Assembly: GCA_009809945.1 (NCBI GenBank)
Contig: WTPW01000644.1
Coordinates: 122,817 to 186,816, forward strand
Source of the DNA: Gigaspora margarita
Taxonomy: Eukaryota; Glomeromycota; Glomeromycetes; Diversisporales; Gigasporaceae
Length of the DNA: 64,000 nt
Direction: 5' to 3'
Position numbers and translations under genes: made by a program. Shown here one piece after another: positions 35,818-47,113 of the stretch (position 1 is the first letter of the stretch; every line of letters begins with the position of its first letter). Below the pieces are notes generated by a model. The model was given only the letters and a program-made list of their open reading frames with translations, had not been told where the DNA came from and searched no databases.

Positions 35818-35995
35818 TTTCTATTCACTAATTCTTGTACACGACAGTTTCCAGAGACTACCAAATCCAAGATTATTCTTCAGTAATTGCTGCAAGACAG
35901 TTCTAGAACTTACAAAATCAAGATTCTATTCACCTGTTCTTGCCGTAAGATAGTTTTTGAAATCTACCAAGCTTAAAGTTCTATTATTCCTGGTA
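35818..35995. repeat. Tandem repeat, about 58-bp unit, three copies
   Basis: CTATTCACTAATTCTTG, then ACGACAGTTTCCAGAGACTA, then CCAAATCCAAGATT recurs three times with about 70-80 percent identity by eye. Confidence 0.6.
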
Positions 35996-36575
35996 TAATT
36001 CTATATTACAAAAACAAAAGAAAAAAAAAAGAACAAAAAAAAAAAAACTTATCTTGCTCAAGTTCAGTTTTGTTCCAAAAAAAAGAATCAACCTTACTAT
36101 AAGACCAATTCCCAGAATATATTAAGCCTAAGGACTTACAAAAAGAAAAAAAAGGATACAAGATTCCATACAATATCAACCCACAAGATACCAGAAAACG
36201 ATAGCTTTAATGAAATACTAACTAATAGTGATTTAGCAAAACACTAACTAACGTTGACACAGTAACAACTACAAAACACTAACTAACTACAACACGGTAA
36301 TAGCTACAAAATACCAAGCAACAAACTAATGACAACCAATTAAAACTTCAATAATGATGACTCTAGCAATAAGAAATCATACTTAAAAGTAAAAAAGCAT
36401 TAGAAATATAGAAAAAAATACTGTAATGACACAAACAATAAATTACACCAACCCAAATAATAACGGCAACTCAAGTAGCATGATCAATAATGAAATCTCA
36501 CTAAAGAAAAGTTAGTAAAAAGGTAATACAAACTTAAATACGCATTAATTATTATAGAGAACAAAAACTTATGAC
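35996..36575. other. Low-complexity AT-rich DNA
   Basis: Fragments of the degenerate repeat seen at 2.3 and 27.5 kb (ACTTCAATAATGATGACTCT, AGTAAAAAAGCATTAGAAAT). ACTAACTA/ACAACTACAAAACACT words at 36,220-36,330. No gene. Confidence 0.45.
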
Positions 36576-36583
36576 TCCGTGAC

Positions 36584-36822
36584 TATACATAAGGACAAAA
36601 GCATTTCGGGTTTGAAAACCTGAAATTAAAATTTGAAGACGAAATTGTTTTTGATCTATTTTACATGAAAGACGAAATTATTTAATACTTTTTTTGAATA
36701 GATGAAATTATAAGAAACATATCTATATAAATTTTATTTGTTCTTCTTTATAAAAAATTTTAATTTTCTCTAATGAAGATGAAATAGGCCTTTTTCAAAA
36801 ATCAATTTTGGTGGCATTACTA
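36584..36822 (-). mobile_element. 239-bp hAT-like MITE, copy B
   Basis: Starts TATACATAAGGACAAAAGCA and ends CAATTTTGGTGGCATTACTA. It is the reverse complement of the copy at 43799-44037 and exactly the same length. The flanking octamers TCCGTGAC and TCTGTAAT differ by three transitions. Confidence 0.82.
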
Positions 36823-36830
36823 TCTGTAAT

Positions 36831-37139
36831 GATGACTCCAATAGTGAAATAATATCTAAAAGAAAGAATAGTTAGTGAATATATAAATATAGTAGAAAAA
36901 AAGCAATACAAAGACTTAAAAGCTTACCCGGTGCCCAATTTCGCGTCTCAAAAAAGTTGAATCTACAAACTTACCTGTATTTCAAAAAAGCCTGAACCTT
37001 ACAAAAAAAGAAGGGTATTAGAAAAAAAAAAAAAAAAAAAAAAAAACTTATCTAAATCGATCGATCTCATGTCATGTATGAGATAATTTAAATTGGTCTG
37101 GTCTAGCGTCAATAGAATCAAATCAATGCATGAATCAAG
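36831..37139. other. No gene seen
   Basis: AT-rich with a 25-A run near 37,023-37,046. Confidence 0.4.
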
Positions 37140-37226
37140 TTATGTAATTCTTTTGCTTTTTGATTGGTTAAAATGGCCAGAGATATATAAGTTATATATC
37201 TCTAACCAGAAATGCCTAGAAAAACC
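37140..37226. repeat. Palindromic repeat, GGCCAGAGATATATAA family, copy 4
   Basis: TTATGTAATTCTTTTGCTTT, then TTGATTGGTTAAAATGGCC, then AGAGATATATAAGTTATATA, then TCTCTAACCAGAAATGCC. It runs in the opposite sense to copies 1 and 3. Confidence 0.75.
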
Positions 37227-37361
37227 CTATTATTGTATAAAAATATCCAAATATACCGTGTATAATTATATTAAATATATTTTAATCTAATTAAATTTTA
37301 TTATACTTTAAATATTTTGCATATTATATATGTTATATTAATAATATTAATTCATATAAAA

Positions 37362-37676
37362 CCTCCAGAGTTATTCTTGAGTCAGAACTACTAATTTGAA
37401 TAACTGAAGTCATGAGACGTATTGAAAGGTTGAAGTTTAAAAGAATGCTTCAAGAACTCATTGTGACATGTTCGAACAATAATCTGAACCAACAGATCTA
37501 TAACCATGTGATTTAGCAGGGCTTGCTAGGAAGAATAAAGCTTAGTGCAACAACCTTGCCTGGGCATTGATAGAATACTAGGTAGTTGCCTACGCAGATA
37601 GTTAGATCACTATATGTACTTGTACTTAAATATCTAATAAAGTAGTGCTCGGTTATAAAGTGAAAAAATATATATA
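37362..37676 (+). mobile_element. SINE-like retroposon with 17-bp target duplication
   Basis: A GC-richer block of about 315 bp starts CCTCCAGAGTTATTCTTGAG and ends GGTTATAAAGTGAAAAAATA, followed by AT dinucleotides. It is flanked on both sides by TATTAATTCATATAAAA (37345-37361 and 37677-37693), a perfect 17-bp duplication. A long duplication plus an A/T tail is as known for LINE-driven retroposition. No clear tRNA head, no coding frame. Confidence 0.82.
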
Positions 37677-37693
37677 TATTAATTCATATAAAA

Positions 37694-38412
37694 AGAATAA
37701 GCTTTCAATATTTAATTTTAAACAAATTTTTTCATTTTTCATTAATTTCTTAATATGGTATAATACAACTTTCTAACTCATGAAATATTTGACCAAATAT
37801 TAGAAACTTTTATTTGTTAAAGAAAAAACAACTATTCTTTAATGGATTAAAATAAATATAATTAATATTTAATAGTACTTAAAAATTAAAGCGATTCATA
37901 TAATCCATATTTTAAATATCAGATAATTTATAATTTTTACACAATTATACTATTGAAAATAATCTAGGAATGCAAGCTTATTTACTAAAAATTTTTATAA
38001 TCTGTGCAAAGAAATACAAAATATTTCGTATTTTTTTTGCTTATTTTTTTAGTAAAAAAATAAGCAAAAAAAGCAATAATGAAATCAAATATATTTTAAT
38101 TTACCAACTAAAAATTATTTTATATTTATCCAATACATCATTGAAAAGTGATTGGCTGGAGCATAGTGAAGGTCCCTTAATTTCTATACAAGGTAATACA
38201 AAAGTTACGTTTTTGATGCATTTTGCCCAAAAAATGTGTCTTTTCTGATGCATCTTTGTACATTTTATAGAAATTGTATCAAAAGTGCACCTTTGAAATT
38301 TTTTGTCTGTCTGCACGCATGTCGCGTAATTAAAAAGTCAAAAAAAAATTTAAAAAAAAACATATTATATCGTAGTGCTACTTTCTAAAACAGTAGAATG
38401 TTGCTTTTATTC
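37694..38412. other. No gene recognised
   Basis: Two overlapping small frames (37970-38248 plus, 38101-38316 minus) lie over TTTTTGATGCATTTTGCCCA-type near-repeats. Neither has motifs. Confidence 0.4.
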
Positions 38413-38915
38413 TAGTATGTAATACAATGACCTCTCATAACAAGCCACTTTAAAAAGACCCGAACCCAGATTTTACATTATAATGCTCTACTCCCAATTC
38501 TTTATTAATCCTCTATAATTATTTGAATCCAGAGCAAAAGACAGCTTTTAATGATCGACTATGGATCTAGTGACACTACTAATAAACGTATAAATAAAAC
38601 CATAAAAAGAAAATAAAAACTGAAGTAAAATTACCTTTACTGGATAGGTTTTTTTTAATATTTTTGCTTGTATCCCAGTATGTAATTCAATGATCTCTTA
38701 TAACAAGCTGCTTTAAAAAGACCTGAACCTAGATTTCACAATATAACGCTCTACTTCCAATTCTTTATTAATCTTTAATATTATTCGAATCTAGAGCAAA
38801 AGATAGCTTTTAATGATTGACTGTGGATCTAGTGATGCCACTAATAAATGTATAAATAAAACTATGAAAAGAAAATGAAAACTGAAGTAAAATTACCTTT
38901 ACTGCATAGGTTTTT
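38413..38915. repeat. Direct tandem duplication, about 262-bp unit, two copies
   Basis: The first copy is at 38413-38655 and the second at 38675-38915. Landmarks are AATGACCTCTCATAACAAGC / AATGATCTCTTATAACAAGC and GATCTAGTGACACTACTAAT / GATCTAGTGATGCCACTAAT. Most differences are C/T or A/G changes. Confidence 0.8.
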
Positions 38916-38969
38916 TTTTAATAAAATTATTTACTAGTAAATAATTTTAACGATATCTGACTTAATTTA

Positions 38970-40385
38970 TCATAAAATTAAAATTTAAAAAGGTGCTGGA
39001 GATTCCAGTAAACTGCAATTCTTAAATGGACCTGTCTCATTCATGCATCAGGTTTAATTCTGCTGAACAAGAAATGTACAAATTAAATATATTTTTAATA
39101 TCATGGATTCAATGAATTTGGTTCTTAAAGCAATAGAATATTATAAAATACCATTTGGAGGTGCGTCAATAGAAAAGGGACAAATCATTTTTAGTAAAAT
39201 TTTTTTAATTTTTAAATTAAAATATCTTGACAACTATTTAATCAAATCTGCCAAAAATTTTTTTATTTTAAAATCTTGAAAGTATATAGAATTAAAATAA
39301 AAAAAATTTATTAAATTTATTAAGATAGTTGTTAAGATATTTAAGCTTAAAGTCAAGAAAACTTTTACTTAGAAAAAATTTGTCCCTTTTCTATTGACTC
39401 ACCCCCATTTAGTGACTCTTCTAATATAGTAACCTTTTATTTTATTTTATTTTTTTTTATTCAAGTTAAATATTAACATGTAAATTTATTTATTATTGAT
39501 CATTGACCAAATATTTTATATTTATTTCTAAAAATCAACCTTTTCTGGTTAATTATTTAGAACCATTAAAATCTTTATGGAGTGTACAAAAATGTTACAT
39601 AATGAGTAATCAATACGCATTACATGATAATATAATATAGTAAGTATTTTTACTTTATTGTTTAATATGCATTTATTTACTCTTTGATTCAAACTTTTTT
39701 TTTTACATTTTTTTAAGTCATTAGATAGAGTATTTTTCCAATCATATCTACTGACGAATTAAGATATTTTACGTTGTCAAATGAAAACCACAGAAATTGT
39801 GGAAACTATATTTTACTTAGATCTATTAACATATAGGTATGTTATATAACTTTGTAAATTATCTTGATTTATCTTGATTACTTTTTTTTTTTTTTGACAT
39901 TTAATTATTAAATAGGTCTAACCGAAAAAAATGAATTTATTGTTTTGAAGATGTTATAGCTATATTATTTTTAGTAGCAATTTGTGGTTATGATCAGTGT
40001 TTAGTTAAAAATAAAGATGCTATAAGTTTATAATAATTTTCATTTTTTTTATTTTAAATATTTTTAACTAACTTTAAAAAAACTATATAGATTAACTTTA
40101 TAAACTAACTTTACAAACTATTTTATAATTTTTCTAGAATCAATACAAAGTGCTTTAATGTTTTTTGATTCTATTCGTAACTCTCAATGCTTTGTAAATA
40201 CTTCAATGATCTTATTCTTGAACAAGATCACCTGTTAATAAATATTTTCTTTGCTTTAAATTGATTTAACTTAATAATAATAATAATAATTAATTGATTC
40301 ATTTTATTTTAAGCCCAAATGAAGATTTTAAAACTGCAACGCACTATTTTAAACTTAGATTTAAATGACTTTATCGATATTTAAA
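38970..40385 (+). pseudogene. G-protein alpha subunit pseudogene, six exons still visible
   Basis: Heterotrimeric G-alpha subunits relay receptor signals at the plasma membrane. Exon remnants, in order: about 38970-39156 (a decayed P-loop, KGAGDSSK where the family has GAGESGKST, then MDSMNLVLKAIEYYKIPF, the helical-domain start); 39561-39639 (SLWSVQKCYIMSNQYALHDN); 39718-39836 (switch I region, DILRCQMKTTEIVETIF, then LTYR); 39916-40025 (RKK-IYCFEDVIAILFLVAI, then CGYDQCL); 40138-40232 (SALMFFDSIRNSQCFV, then ILFLNKI in place of the NKxD guanine motif); 40314-40380 (PNEDFKTATHYFKLRFK). GT-AG borders remain between exons (for example GTAAGT at 39640). The DVGGQ switch II motif is missing, the P-loop Lys-Ser-Thr and NKxD Asp are lost, several stops interrupt it, and a MITE sits after the first exon. 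The C-terminal exon is not found; a hAT-like element begins at 40415. Order and spacing of G-alpha blocks make the family call firm. Confidence 0.85.
39157..39406. mobile_element. Foldback MITE inserted in the G-alpha pseudogene
   Basis: Starts GGAGGTGCGTCAATAGAAAA and ends TTTTCTATTGACTCACCCCC, with AAGGGACAAAT against ATTTGTCCC continuing inward. ATTT stands outside both ends. The 250-bp palindrome is AT-rich. Confidence 0.82.
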
Positions 40386-40414
40386 AAGTTAACTTTCTCT
40401 AGATGCATTATTAT

Positions 40415-40699
40415 TAGGGTTGGCACAGACCGGTCAATGTTCAAGCTTGACCAGACCAGTTTGACCAATTTGATTAGTTGGTCAAAGGGTTCAGTATCGA
40501 TCAAATTGGTCAAAGGGTATTTAAATATATATAGTATATATATGCATATATATTTATATAGTATATATTAATTTGTATACTATCTTTATTTTATTAATAG
40601 ACTAAGCTATTTGACCAATTTGACCAGACCATTTGACCAATTTGACCAGACTAGTTTGACCAGTAAATTTTTGGTTAACCAGTAATTTGACCAACCCTG
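40415..40699 (+). mobile_element. hAT-like element made of TTTGACCAATTTGACC words, copy 1
   Basis: The 285-bp element starts TAGGGTTGGCACAGACCGG and ends AATTTGACCAACCCTG. The flanking octamers are ATTATTAT and GTTATTAT (one transition). TTGACCAATTTGACCAG runs fill both halves around an AT-dinucleotide centre. The 68-codon frame across it is not a gene. Confidence 0.88.
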
Positions 40700-40707
40700 G
40701 TTATTAT

Positions 40708-41782
40708 ATATATAATTTAATCTCTATAAATAATGCCAAGAATAAAAATTAGTATTTTTTTTTTTAACTGCTAATTGAAGTGCATTTGAAATTTAACTTT
40801 ATCCATTATAGAAATAATTTGATTGACCCTTTTTTTTTTTTTATACTTTAAAATGTTTCTGATAATTTAATTAACCCAAGCTAAATTTGTGTTGCTCGCC
40901 ACATTGCATGAATGCATAGATTATTTAAATTTATGATAAACAAAACAATTATTTAATCTTTTCCAATTTTCTAAAAAAAAATGATAATTCTATAAATACG
41001 TTTATTTAGATTCTTTTACCTTAAAAATCTCTCTCCGATATTTCTGATATTTCTGATATTTCTGATCGCTAAAGTCTGTAGTTCAGTAATTCAGACAAAC
41101 AAATCTGAGTACCGGTTCATAATAAATATTTTTGAGCCTTCACAAATCTTGAAACTTCACTATATCGCATCTTTATAATATCGAATCTTGAATCTTTACA
41201 ATATCGAATCTTAAATCTTAATCTTCACAATATCAATCTTCATGATCTTGATTTCGAAAATAAAATAAATAAAATATAAATATATTATATTATCTATTTT
41301 GTATTATTTCTTTATCCAGTACCTTATTTTAGCCATGCATTATTAATTTTCCATTTTGTATTTTTGCTCTGCTACCTGTATACTTAATTTAGTTCTTTTA
41401 TCTTTACTTGTAGTAACACAAGATAATTAGATTAAATATGATGTTGAAAAGTGTGTGTAGTAGATAGGGAATAAATGTGATGGATTAAAAAGAGTAAAAT
41501 AGGCTGAAGTACATCTAAAAATTGAAAGTAAATTAAGTAATGTATTTCAAGAATAAATATAAAACAAAATGATAAATAAAAATCCTTCAATTTGTTTTAA
41601 TAAAGTCTTGCAGTTTATTTTATTATACAAATTTTTAATAACTAAATAAATATAAAAAATAAGTATTAATAAAAGCACACTATTTAATAACAAAAATTTA
41701 TTATATTATTTTATAATTATATCATTGATCATTACTTTATAGCCTCATAACTTTTATAATTATTCTTATAAATTAAATCAGA
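40708..41782. other. No gene; a short-period repeat before the Helitron
   Basis: At about 41,150-41,255 a word of about 20 bp (CAATATCGAATCTTGAATCT) recurs four to five times. TTTCTGATA is repeated three times near 41,040. The rest is AT-rich and could hold the 5' end of the Helitron, but I could not identify its TC terminus. Confidence 0.45.
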
Positions 41783-43798
41783 ATGGAAGAAATCTCTATA
41801 GCAGAAAGTCCAATAGTAGAAAGTCCAATATTAGAAGAAAGTTCAACAATGGTAGAAAGCCCAATAATAGTAGAAAGCCCAACAATGGTAGAAAGCCCAA
41901 TAATAGTAGAAAGCCCAGTAATGGTAGAAAGCCCAACAATAGTAAAAAGTCCAATGGTAGAAAGCTTAATGGAAGAGGAAAACCAAACAGAAGAAAATTC
42001 AGTTTTATAAGATACTCTAAAAAAACGTAAAAGCCGAAAAAATGAATCATATGAGCAATATAAGGTTCGTCTTGAACATGATCAAGAAAGAAAATAGCAA
42101 AAAAAAACAAAAGATAAATTACATAGAATCAAAGAAGGTCTTGAAGAATTTGAAGCAAATCTTACAGATGATAGCAATAGAGATTTCTAGTCAGAAATTG
42201 ATGTATATATGAATGAACCAGATATACCCCTGCTTTTGTCTTCTACAATTCTTGAAGAATATGTTAAAGTTTTTTTGCGTCAATTTTGTAATAAAATGGC
42301 AAAGCTAAAACACTCAGAGTGTCCTACATGCAAAGAATGCTTTTTATCAATAACCCTTGTTGTAGAAGAATATCATTGTTGTTATACTGAGAAAACTTTA
42401 CCAAAAAAATTCTTATTTGATAATAATATGGATCCAGGAGAAGTACCTAAAGAGCTCCAAGGACTAACAGAAATTGAAGAGATGCTTATTGTACAAGTTT
42501 TTTCTGTAATGGTAGTTTATAGACTTTATGAAGGACAGTATAGATATAGAGAAAATATTATCAATTTTTCTCAAATTATAGAAGAATTTACAACTCATCT
42601 TTCTTGGCATCCATCTTCATTGAATGTGCTTATTATATGTTGGCAATCTGATAAAGACCCAACTGCATTTAGAGACTTTAAATTTGTCATAATAAAGTTG
42701 CTTATGCATTGCATTGGCTAAAGGCAAACAATAACTATTATTCAGAAATCACTATAGATAATAAAAACCTTTAATCACTACTAGAAGATGGGTTTATTGA
42801 TGATCAACTTCAAGTTAATCAATTAATAGATGATGAATTTAATGAAGATAATAAAGAAAATATAATTATACACACCTTTGTACCTTATCTACCCTTAGAT
42901 AATTGAGAAGAAATTGCTATAAATAATACAATTAATAGATTATTAGCTAATAATACTATTGAATGGCCAAAAATTAATAATAATTCTATTAATGAATTTC
43001 AAACTTCAGGATATATTGCATGTGTATTTTCAACTCTTTATCCAACAGAAAGTGCTGATCTTCATTCAGAACGTATCAAAAATATCAAACTAGCTGAATA
43101 CTTTAGGCATTTGTTACAATATAAAAATGAAAAATTTGCTCATTATACACGATAGCGGTACTTTGCACTTAATTCACAGATGAGATAGCAAGCATTACAA
43201 GAAGGAAAAGTATATATTAAGCAGAATTTTAATGATAATCAACTTACAGTTGCAGATATAAGGAAATTATTGCAGATAGTAATACAAATATAGCTGACCG
43301 AATTATAAGATTTGGTTTAGGAATATGTGGATCAAGACAGTTTTGAAATACAAGACGTTGTGAGTTATTGAACATGATTAAACAGTTAGGTTCACAAGGT
43401 TTAATATTTTTTACATTTAGTGCTACTAATTTACACTGTTCAGAACTTTATGCACTTATGCCATCTAATGAAAATTGTCATCAAAATATCATTAACAATT
43501 CCCATCTTGCTATTTGGTTCTTTAATAAACAGTTTAAAATTTTTTTAAATAGTGTGCTAATAAAGAAATAGAATCTAGAAGATTGGTGGTATAGATTCGA
43601 ATGGCAACATCATGGTAGTGTTCACGTACATGAAATTGGAAAAATAAAAAATGCTCCTAAAATTAAATGGAAACAACTAAAAGAAAATGAAAATTCATTA
43701 CAAAAGATAACAAAATATATTGACTCTCTGGTTACTACTATTAACCAGGACTTGATGCCCCTGTTCCTAACTATCATTCATGCCAAAAATGTCATGAA

Positions 43799-44037
43799 TA
43801 GTGATGCTACCGAAATTGATTTTTGAAAAAGGCCTATTTCATCTTCACTAGAAAAAATTAAAATTTTTTATAAGAAAAAACAAATAAAATTTATATAGAT
43901 ATGTTCTTTATAATTTTGTCTATTCAAAAAAAGTATCAAATAATTTCGTCTTTCAAGTAAAATAGGTCAAAAACAATTTCGTCTTCAAATTTTAATTTCA
44001 GGTTTTCAAACCTGAAATGCTTTCGTCCTCATGTATA
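43799..44037 (+). mobile_element. 239-bp hAT-like MITE, copy A, inside the Helitron
   Basis: Starts TAGTGATGCTACCGAAATTG and ends CTTTCGTCCTCATGTATA, with a perfect 8-bp duplication GTCATGAA at 43791-43798 and 44038-44045. Helitron coding resumes directly after the duplication (CHEELHDD). Inverted ends are weak. It carries TTTCGTCTTCAAATT-type words. Confidence 0.88.
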
Positions 44038-44276
44038 GTCATGAAGAACTACATGATGATATACAAGATTATATCGAATTAGTTAACAAGTTGTAGCGAT
44101 ATACACAATGCAGTTTCTCATATTGTTTTCATACCAAACATGGAAAACAATCCTGCAGATTCAGATTTTTTAAGGAAGAAAGTAATTATACTTTTTTGCG
44201 TAATGATAATTATGGTCATCCAGAGCTTGTAACAGCAAGAAATAATCTATACATTAATCCTCATAGTACCATATAT

Positions 44277-44579
44277 TGCTGAAAATAAGCTATCTCTGAA
44301 AATAAGCTACCTCTCTGATTTTTTTCAAAAATCTTAAAAAAGCTATTAGCAGTTGCTACATATAAAAGTCTAAATTTTACTAAGCAAATATCAAAAGTGC
44401 TATTAAGTAAACTTGTTCAGTCATCAAGATACAAATACAGTAAAAATTTCGTGTCATTTGAACAACTTTTTATTAGTACGTTTTTCAATTTTTTCAAAAT
44501 ATTCAATGTTTTGAAAATAAGCTATCCCACATTTTTTCGTGTAATTTTTTGGCCAAAAAAGGTAGCTTATTTTCGGACA
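44277..44579. mobile_element. MITE with GAAAATAAGCTA ends inside the Helitron
   Basis: Starts TGCTGAAAATAAGCTATC and ends GGTAGCTTATTTTCGGACA. It separates two adjoining Helitron blocks. It also carries the GTAAACTTGTTCAG word (about 44,406-44,420) shared with the foldback satellites, and its end word is the unit of the tandem array at 30.6 kb. Confidence 0.78.
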
Positions 44580-45383
44580 CATACAGTAGAATTCAACTGC
44601 AAGGATGGAGAGCAAATATTGATCTTAAGCCTATTTTTAGTATTCATGCGGCTCTACAATAGATTTTCAAATATGCAAGTAAATCAGAACCATGTTCAGA
44701 GGGCTTTTCACAAATATTAAATCAAATACTTAATAATAGCAATCCTACTGATAGATTACTTGCACCAGTTCAGAAATTATTGCTTTATAGTGTTGCTGAA
44801 CATGATATATCTGCTCAAGAAACTTGTCATCTACTTCTTGGAATTCCTCTTTATCATTCAAGCTGTTTTTTTCTCATTAAATCTCAATAAGGAAACACCT
44901 CGTTGGCTTCATGGTACAGGTGTTAATGAAGATGAAACTTCTAGAGAAATTAAAAATATTGGATTGACAACTTGTTCTATTTTAAAAATATACTGGAAAA
45001 GACCTTCTGAGTTTGAAAATTTCTTATTATATAAATTATATCTCACATATAAGTTTATCAATAACAAATGGAAAATATATAAAACAAAAATATTATATGA
45101 GTTTGGCCATGACCATTATCATTGCAAAATGGACCAGAATGTGAAGAGTTCTGCTATGTAAAAGTTCTTCTTTATGTTTCTCATCAAGATATTCAGGTTT
45201 TAACTCAAAAAATACAATTTTATGAGCAGTTTTATATGTTCACTATTCTGAAGAAATTAATTCTGACCCAATAGACTTACTTGGGCCTCCTATAGATAAT
45301 AATGAAATGAGAGAAATAACAGATAATAAAAGTCAAGAGGAAGAATCTGAAGTAATGAAGGAGAAGAATGCCAATTTGACTGG

Positions 45384-47054
45384 ATGCTTTTGGCAGAAAT
45401 AGGCCCTAACTCAGTAATAGATTGTTTTTTTGATCTTGGATCTCGTGATATTGATCGAACTTATGATTGGATTAGTGAGATTAGACAAAATTATTCTGAT
45501 ACTGACCTTAGAGAAGTAGACTCTTTTTTGCAAAGAGTATCTAGTCGTAATGAATCAAATAATGAAATAGAAAGAAATAAAATATCTAATATTGATATTA
45601 TAGATTATCATATTCTAAATAATAAACAAAAAGCAATTTTTAAACAAATAGAATCACATTACTATAGCATTCTTACAGATTGTCAAATTAAACCACTTAA
45701 TATTATTGTTATGGGAACTGCTAGTACAGGAAAGTCATTGTTAATCAGAGCAATCAGGTGTTGACTTTTTGAATTATCAGAAACTAGATCCAATTTATCT
45801 GTATTAATCCTTGCTCCAACAGGAGTTGTAGCCTTTAATATTAATGAAGAAACAATTCATTCAGCTCTTTCTATTTCAATACCTATTGGTAATAATCTTG
45901 ACATAACTAGTAAGCGATTAAACCGCTTACAAAATAAATTACAAAATATAAAATATTTTATAATTGATGAGAAAAATATGTTAGGATGTCGAATGTTTGC
46001 TTTGGTTGATTTGCAATTACATCAAGCTTTTCCTGAACAGAAAAACTAACCTTTTGGTGAAAAATCAATTATTTTGTTTGGTAATTTTGCGCAGCTTCCT
46101 CCTGTGCTTAATCATCCTATATATACTACAAATATTTTGAAAGATTTACTATCCAATGATAGTATTGTAGCACATAGCCAATTTTAGAAAGTGTATAAAC
46201 TTGATATAGTTGAACGTTAATCTGAAAATTCTGAGGAACAAAAAGAGTTTTGAGATATTCTCTTGCGATTGCATAATGTGAATATACTTTTACAGACTGG
46301 AGAACACTTAGCGCATGCTTTGATATTAAAATAAATAAAACAGAATATAATAGATTTTCAGATGCTACATGTGTTATGACAAAGTGGACTAATATTAATA
46401 TAATAAATACTAATAAATTAAGATCATTAAATGTTCCTGTTGCAAAAATCTTTGCAATACATAATAGAGGAGGTAAAGAAGCTAAAAATCCAGATTCTGA
46501 TATAGCAGGTGATCTTAAAGCAGAATTATTATTAAGCAAAGATGCATGTATTATGCTAATAGCAAACCTGTGAACAGAAGCTAAATTAGTTAATGGTTTA
46601 ATGGGAATTAATCAAGATATTTTATTTGAAGAAGAGCAAAGTTCACCTTCACTTTCCATAGCAGTTTTTATCAAATTTGATAATTATACAGGACCTACTA
46701 TAAGTACAGTAAATAGTATAAATGTTGTTCCAATTGTGCCAATCCAACGCAAATGGGAAGGTAAATCAGAGGCAACATGTTCATATTTGCAGATTCCTAT
46801 CTGTCTTTCATAGGCTATTACAGTGCACAAAAGCCAAGAAAGGGTTTACACTACCAAAAGCTAAAATAGATATTAGTAGCAAAGAATTTGCTACTAAACT
46901 TTCTTTTGTGGCAATATCTCTAGTCCATTTACTTAATAATATTATTTTTATACCATTTAATTTTGATAGACTTCAACAGATTTTAAGATGTAAAAAAATG
47001 CAAGAAAGAAAAGATAAAGAAATACAGCTAGTTTTTTTAATACCTAAAACTTGA
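45384..47054 (+). pseudogene. Helitron Pif1-type helicase part
   Basis: An SF1B helicase region follows the Rep part in the same unit. Visible motifs: ILNNKQKAIFKQIE (Q-motif side), Walker A GTASTGKSLLIRAI, motif Ia APTGVVAFNINEETIHSA, Walker B-like FIIDEKNMLG, motif III LFGNFAQLPPV and, near the end, AITVHKSQ with LPKAKIDISSKEF and LSFVAISLVHLLNNIIF. Pif1-family helicases unwind DNA 5' to 3'; in Helitrons this part drives strand displacement. Several stops and frame changes interrupt it. Walker A and B are intact as written, so damage is mostly by truncating changes. Confidence 0.87.
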
Positions 47055-47113
47055 ATATATTAATCATAAATTATATAATAATGCAATTGTAATTATTAAT
47101 AAAAGATCTTTAA

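Larger units (their letters stand above)
41783..45180 (+). pseudogene. Helitron Rep part: DUF6570-like region and HUH nuclease region
   Basis: The N-terminal 75 codons are a tandem octapeptide-like repeat (VESPIIVESPTMVESP; 24-bp DNA unit at about 41,800-41,970). At about 42,300 comes a Cys cluster (HSECPTCKECFLS) as in DUF6570, then a Tyr-rich YRLYEGQYRYRE region. At 42,990-43,160: GYIACVFSTLYPTESADLHS and EYFRHLLQYKNEKFAHY. At 43,368-43,500: FFTFSATNLHCSELYALMPS, the Helitron_like_N hallmark. At 43,590-43,640: FEWQHHGSVHVHEIG, the His-x-His metal site of the HUH nuclease. After the MITE come CHEELHDDIQDYIELVNKL and then YASKSEPCSEGFSQILNQI and AEHDISAQETCHLLLGIPLY (44,640-44,850). In live relatives the replicase cuts and joins single strands during rolling-circle transposition. 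Confidence 0.85.
41783..47090 (+). mobile_element. Broken autonomous Helitron (replicase-helicase type)
   Basis: One long coding unit, typical of Helitrons of this fungal group, can be followed over about 5.3 kb despite roughly a dozen stops and frame changes. In order it holds a repeat-rich N-terminus, a DUF6570-like Cys region, a Helitron-type HUH nuclease region and a Pif1-type helicase. Two MITEs are inserted (43799-44037 and 44277-44579). A third element (47114-47479) begins just past the coding end. The element's 5' TC and 3' CTRR-hairpin termini were not identified, so the borders are those of recognisable coding sequence. It is too damaged to encode a whole enzyme. Confidence 0.85.

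Noticed and set aside
37362-37676. Solo LTR interpretation of the 315-bp block
   Set aside because: A 17-bp duplication and A/T tail do not fit an LTR insertion (4-6 bp duplication, TG...CA ends).
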